A stretch of DNA of 6,037 nucleotides from Spirochaetales bacterium (GTDB taxonomy: Bacteria; Spirochaetota; Spirochaetia; Sphaerochaetales; Sphaerochaetaceae): contig JALFYG010000220.1 in NCBI GenBank assembly GCA_022784805.1, forward strand, positions 1 through 6,037, in the 5' to 3' direction. Shown piece by piece: positions 4,748 through 6,037 of the stretch. The stretch's first letter is position 1; every line of letters begins with the position of its first letter. Under the pieces are notes generated by a model. It worked only from the letters and a program-made list of their open reading frames with translations, searched no databases and was not told the DNA's origin. A program made the position numbers and the translations under genes.

Positions 4748-6037
4748 ATGGTGAGAAAAATGAAATCCATGGACGGCAACAACGCTGCAGCACACGTCAG
4801 CTATGCATTCAGTGAAGTTGCCTGTATCTACCCTATCACTCCATCAAGCCCTATGGCGGACTTTGTAGACCAGTGGAGTGCTAATGGCCTGAAGAACATC
4901 TTCGGAACACAGGTCAAGGTTGTCGAAATGCAGTCTGAAGCAGGTGCTGCTGGTGCAGTCCACGGTTCACTTGGAGCCGGTGCCCTCACATCCACATACA
5001 CGGCTTCTCAGGGTCTTTTGTTGATGATCCCTAACATGTATAAGATTGCAGCTGAGCAGCTCCCATGTGTCTTCCACGTTTCTGCAAGAACAGTCGCAAC
5101 TCAGTCACTGAACATCTTCGGAGACCACAGCGACGTTATGGCATGCCGCCAGACAGGTTTTGCAATGCTCTGTGAAGGCAACGTTCAGGAAGTCATGGAT
5201 CTTTCACCTGTGGCCCACCTTGCCGCAATCAGTGGAAAGGTTCCATTCATCAACTTCTTCGATGGATTCAGAACATCTCACGAAATCCAGAAGATTGCTG
5301 TTTGGGATTATGATGATCTTAAGGAAATGTGCGACATGGATGCTGTACAGGCATTCAGAGATCACGCTCTCAACCCAGAGCATCCTCACATGAGAGGATC
5401 TCATGAAAACGGAGACGTTTTCTTCCAGCACAGAGAAGCATGCAACAAGTACTATAACGATCTTCCAGATGTTGTTGAGAAGTACATGGGCATGGTCAAC
5501 GAGAAGCTCGGAACTAACTACCAGCTCTTCAACTACTATGGCGCAGAAGATGCAGACAGAGTCATCATCGCTATGGGAAGCATCTGTGACGTTGCAGAAG
5601 AAGTCATCGACTACCTCAACGCTCATGGAGAGAAAGTTGGTCTCGTAAAGGTCAGACTCTACAGACCATTCAGAGCAGACAAGCTCATCGCAGCTATCCC
5701 AGCAACATGTAAGAGCATCGCTGTCCTCGACAGGACAAAGGAACCAGGCGCTCTTGGTGAACCTCTCTATCTTGATGTTGTTACAGCTCTCGCTGAAAAC
5801 GGAAAGACAGGCCTCAAGGTTATCGGCGGCCGCTATGGTCTCGGAAGCAAGGACACAACTCCAGCATCTGTATTCGCAGTGTACGATGAACTCAAGAAGG
5901 ATCAGCCAAAGAAGCAGTTCACAATCGGTATCAACGATGATGTCACATGCCTCGCTCTCGCAGAGAACAAGGATTGTCCAAACACAGCTGCTCCTGGAAC
6001 AATCGCATGTAAGTTCTGGGGTCACGGTGGAGACGGT
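4748..6037 (+). CDS. nifJ: Pyruvate:ferredoxin (flavodoxin) oxidoreductase, N-terminal 430 codons (3' partial)
   Basis: PFOR oxidatively decarboxylates pyruvate with CoA to acetyl-CoA and CO2, reducing ferredoxin or flavodoxin through TPP and iron-sulfur clusters in the cytoplasm. The frame stays open from the ATG at 4748 to the window end; the single-chain enzyme is normally about 1170-1200 residues, so roughly a third is present. YPITPSSPM (28-36) is the domain I signature. Thr31, Glu64 (MQSEAGA) and Arg114 (HVSARTVAT) fall at the same numbers as active-site residues known in the Desulfovibrio africanus enzyme, and IFGDHSDVMACRQTG follows as in the family. Residues from about 260 on match domain II, with VGLVKVRLYRPF and DRTKEPGALGEPLY, and the window stops within WGHGGDG at the gamma-to-delta side of the chain. 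AAGGAGG (4735-4741) lies 6 nt before the start. The domains with TPP and the clusters lie beyond the window. The codon choice (AGA, CTC, AAG, ACA) is that of a highly expressed gene. Confidence 0.95.
   Translation, partial: MVRKMKSMDGNNAAAHVSYAFSEVACIYPITPSSPMADFVDQWSANGLKNIFGTQVKVVEMQSEAGAAGAVHGSLGAGALTSTYTASQGLLLMIPNMYKIAAEQLPCVFHVSARTVATQSLNIFGDHSDVMACRQTGFAMLCEGNVQEVMDLSPVAHLAAISGKVPFINFFDGFRTSHEIQKIAVWDYDDLKEMCDMDAVQAFRDHALNPEHPHMRGSHENGDVFFQHREACNKYYNDLPDVVEKYMGMVNEKLGTNYQLFNYYGAEDADRVIIAMGSICDVAEEVIDYLNAHGEKVGLVKVRLYRPFRADKLIAAIPATCKSIAVLDRTKEPGALGEPLYLDVVTALAENGKTGLKVIGGRYGLGSKDTTPASVFAVYDELKKDQPKKQFTIGINDDVTCLALAENKDCPNTAAPGTIACKFWGHGGDG

Noticed and set aside
5204..6025. Open frame of 273 codons on the minus strand inside nifJ
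   Set aside because: It is codon-aligned antisense to a clear PFOR sequence, its product is rich in Cys, Ser and Val without family likeness, and it is explained by the absence of TCA, TTA and CTA codons on the sense strand.

Overview
The window looks like a housekeeping or redox region of an anaerobic bacterium. Strict anaerobiosis is suggested by a rubredoxin-first (reverse) rubrerythrin and the first 430 codons of a pyruvate:ferredoxin/flavodoxin oxidoreductase (PFOR, nifJ). A lipoprotein with a relaxed lipobox and the overall gene mix would suit a gut spirochaete of the Sphaerochaetaceae type. A Firmicute is not excluded, and this placement is a low-confidence inference from gene style only.

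Layout. Positions 1-1164 (+) hold the C-terminal 387 codons of an alkaline-phosphatase-superfamily phosphodiesterase/pyrophosphatase whose start lies outside the window. It converges with, and overlaps by 29 bp, a two-gene minus-strand operon at 2379-1136. That operon has a nitroreductase-family flavoprotein first, then a small (p)ppGpp synthetase, joined by a TGATG stop/start overlap. A divergent intergenic region of about 190 bp leads to the reverse rubrerythrin (2569-3138, +), which ends in a perfect 12-bp hairpin terminator that probably also serves the convergent gene. That gene (4059-3202, -) is a DUF4097-type lipoprotein built from nine serine/glycine-rich repeats of 19-20 residues.

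The 688-bp gap from 4060 to 4747 is the least ordinary part. It contains (a) a good minus-strand promoter for the lipoprotein; (b) an apparently self-contained + strand RNA unit (about 4228-4346) with its own promoter-like sequence, two stem-loops, a third segment that can compete with the terminator, and a strong intrinsic terminator; (c) a dyad followed by a near-consensus promoter (TTGTCC-N17-TATAAT); and (d) a leader of about 280 nt with several stem-loops before the nifJ ribosome binding site. I could not match (b) or (d) to an RNA family I know.

Functionally, rubrerythrin (peroxide/oxygen reduction), the nitroreductase (flavin-dependent reduction) and PFOR (low-potential electron source) fit an anaerobe's redox and oxidative-stress economy, and the alarmone synthetase adds a stress-signalling branch. 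The genes are in separate transcription units, so joint regulation is not shown by the sequence.
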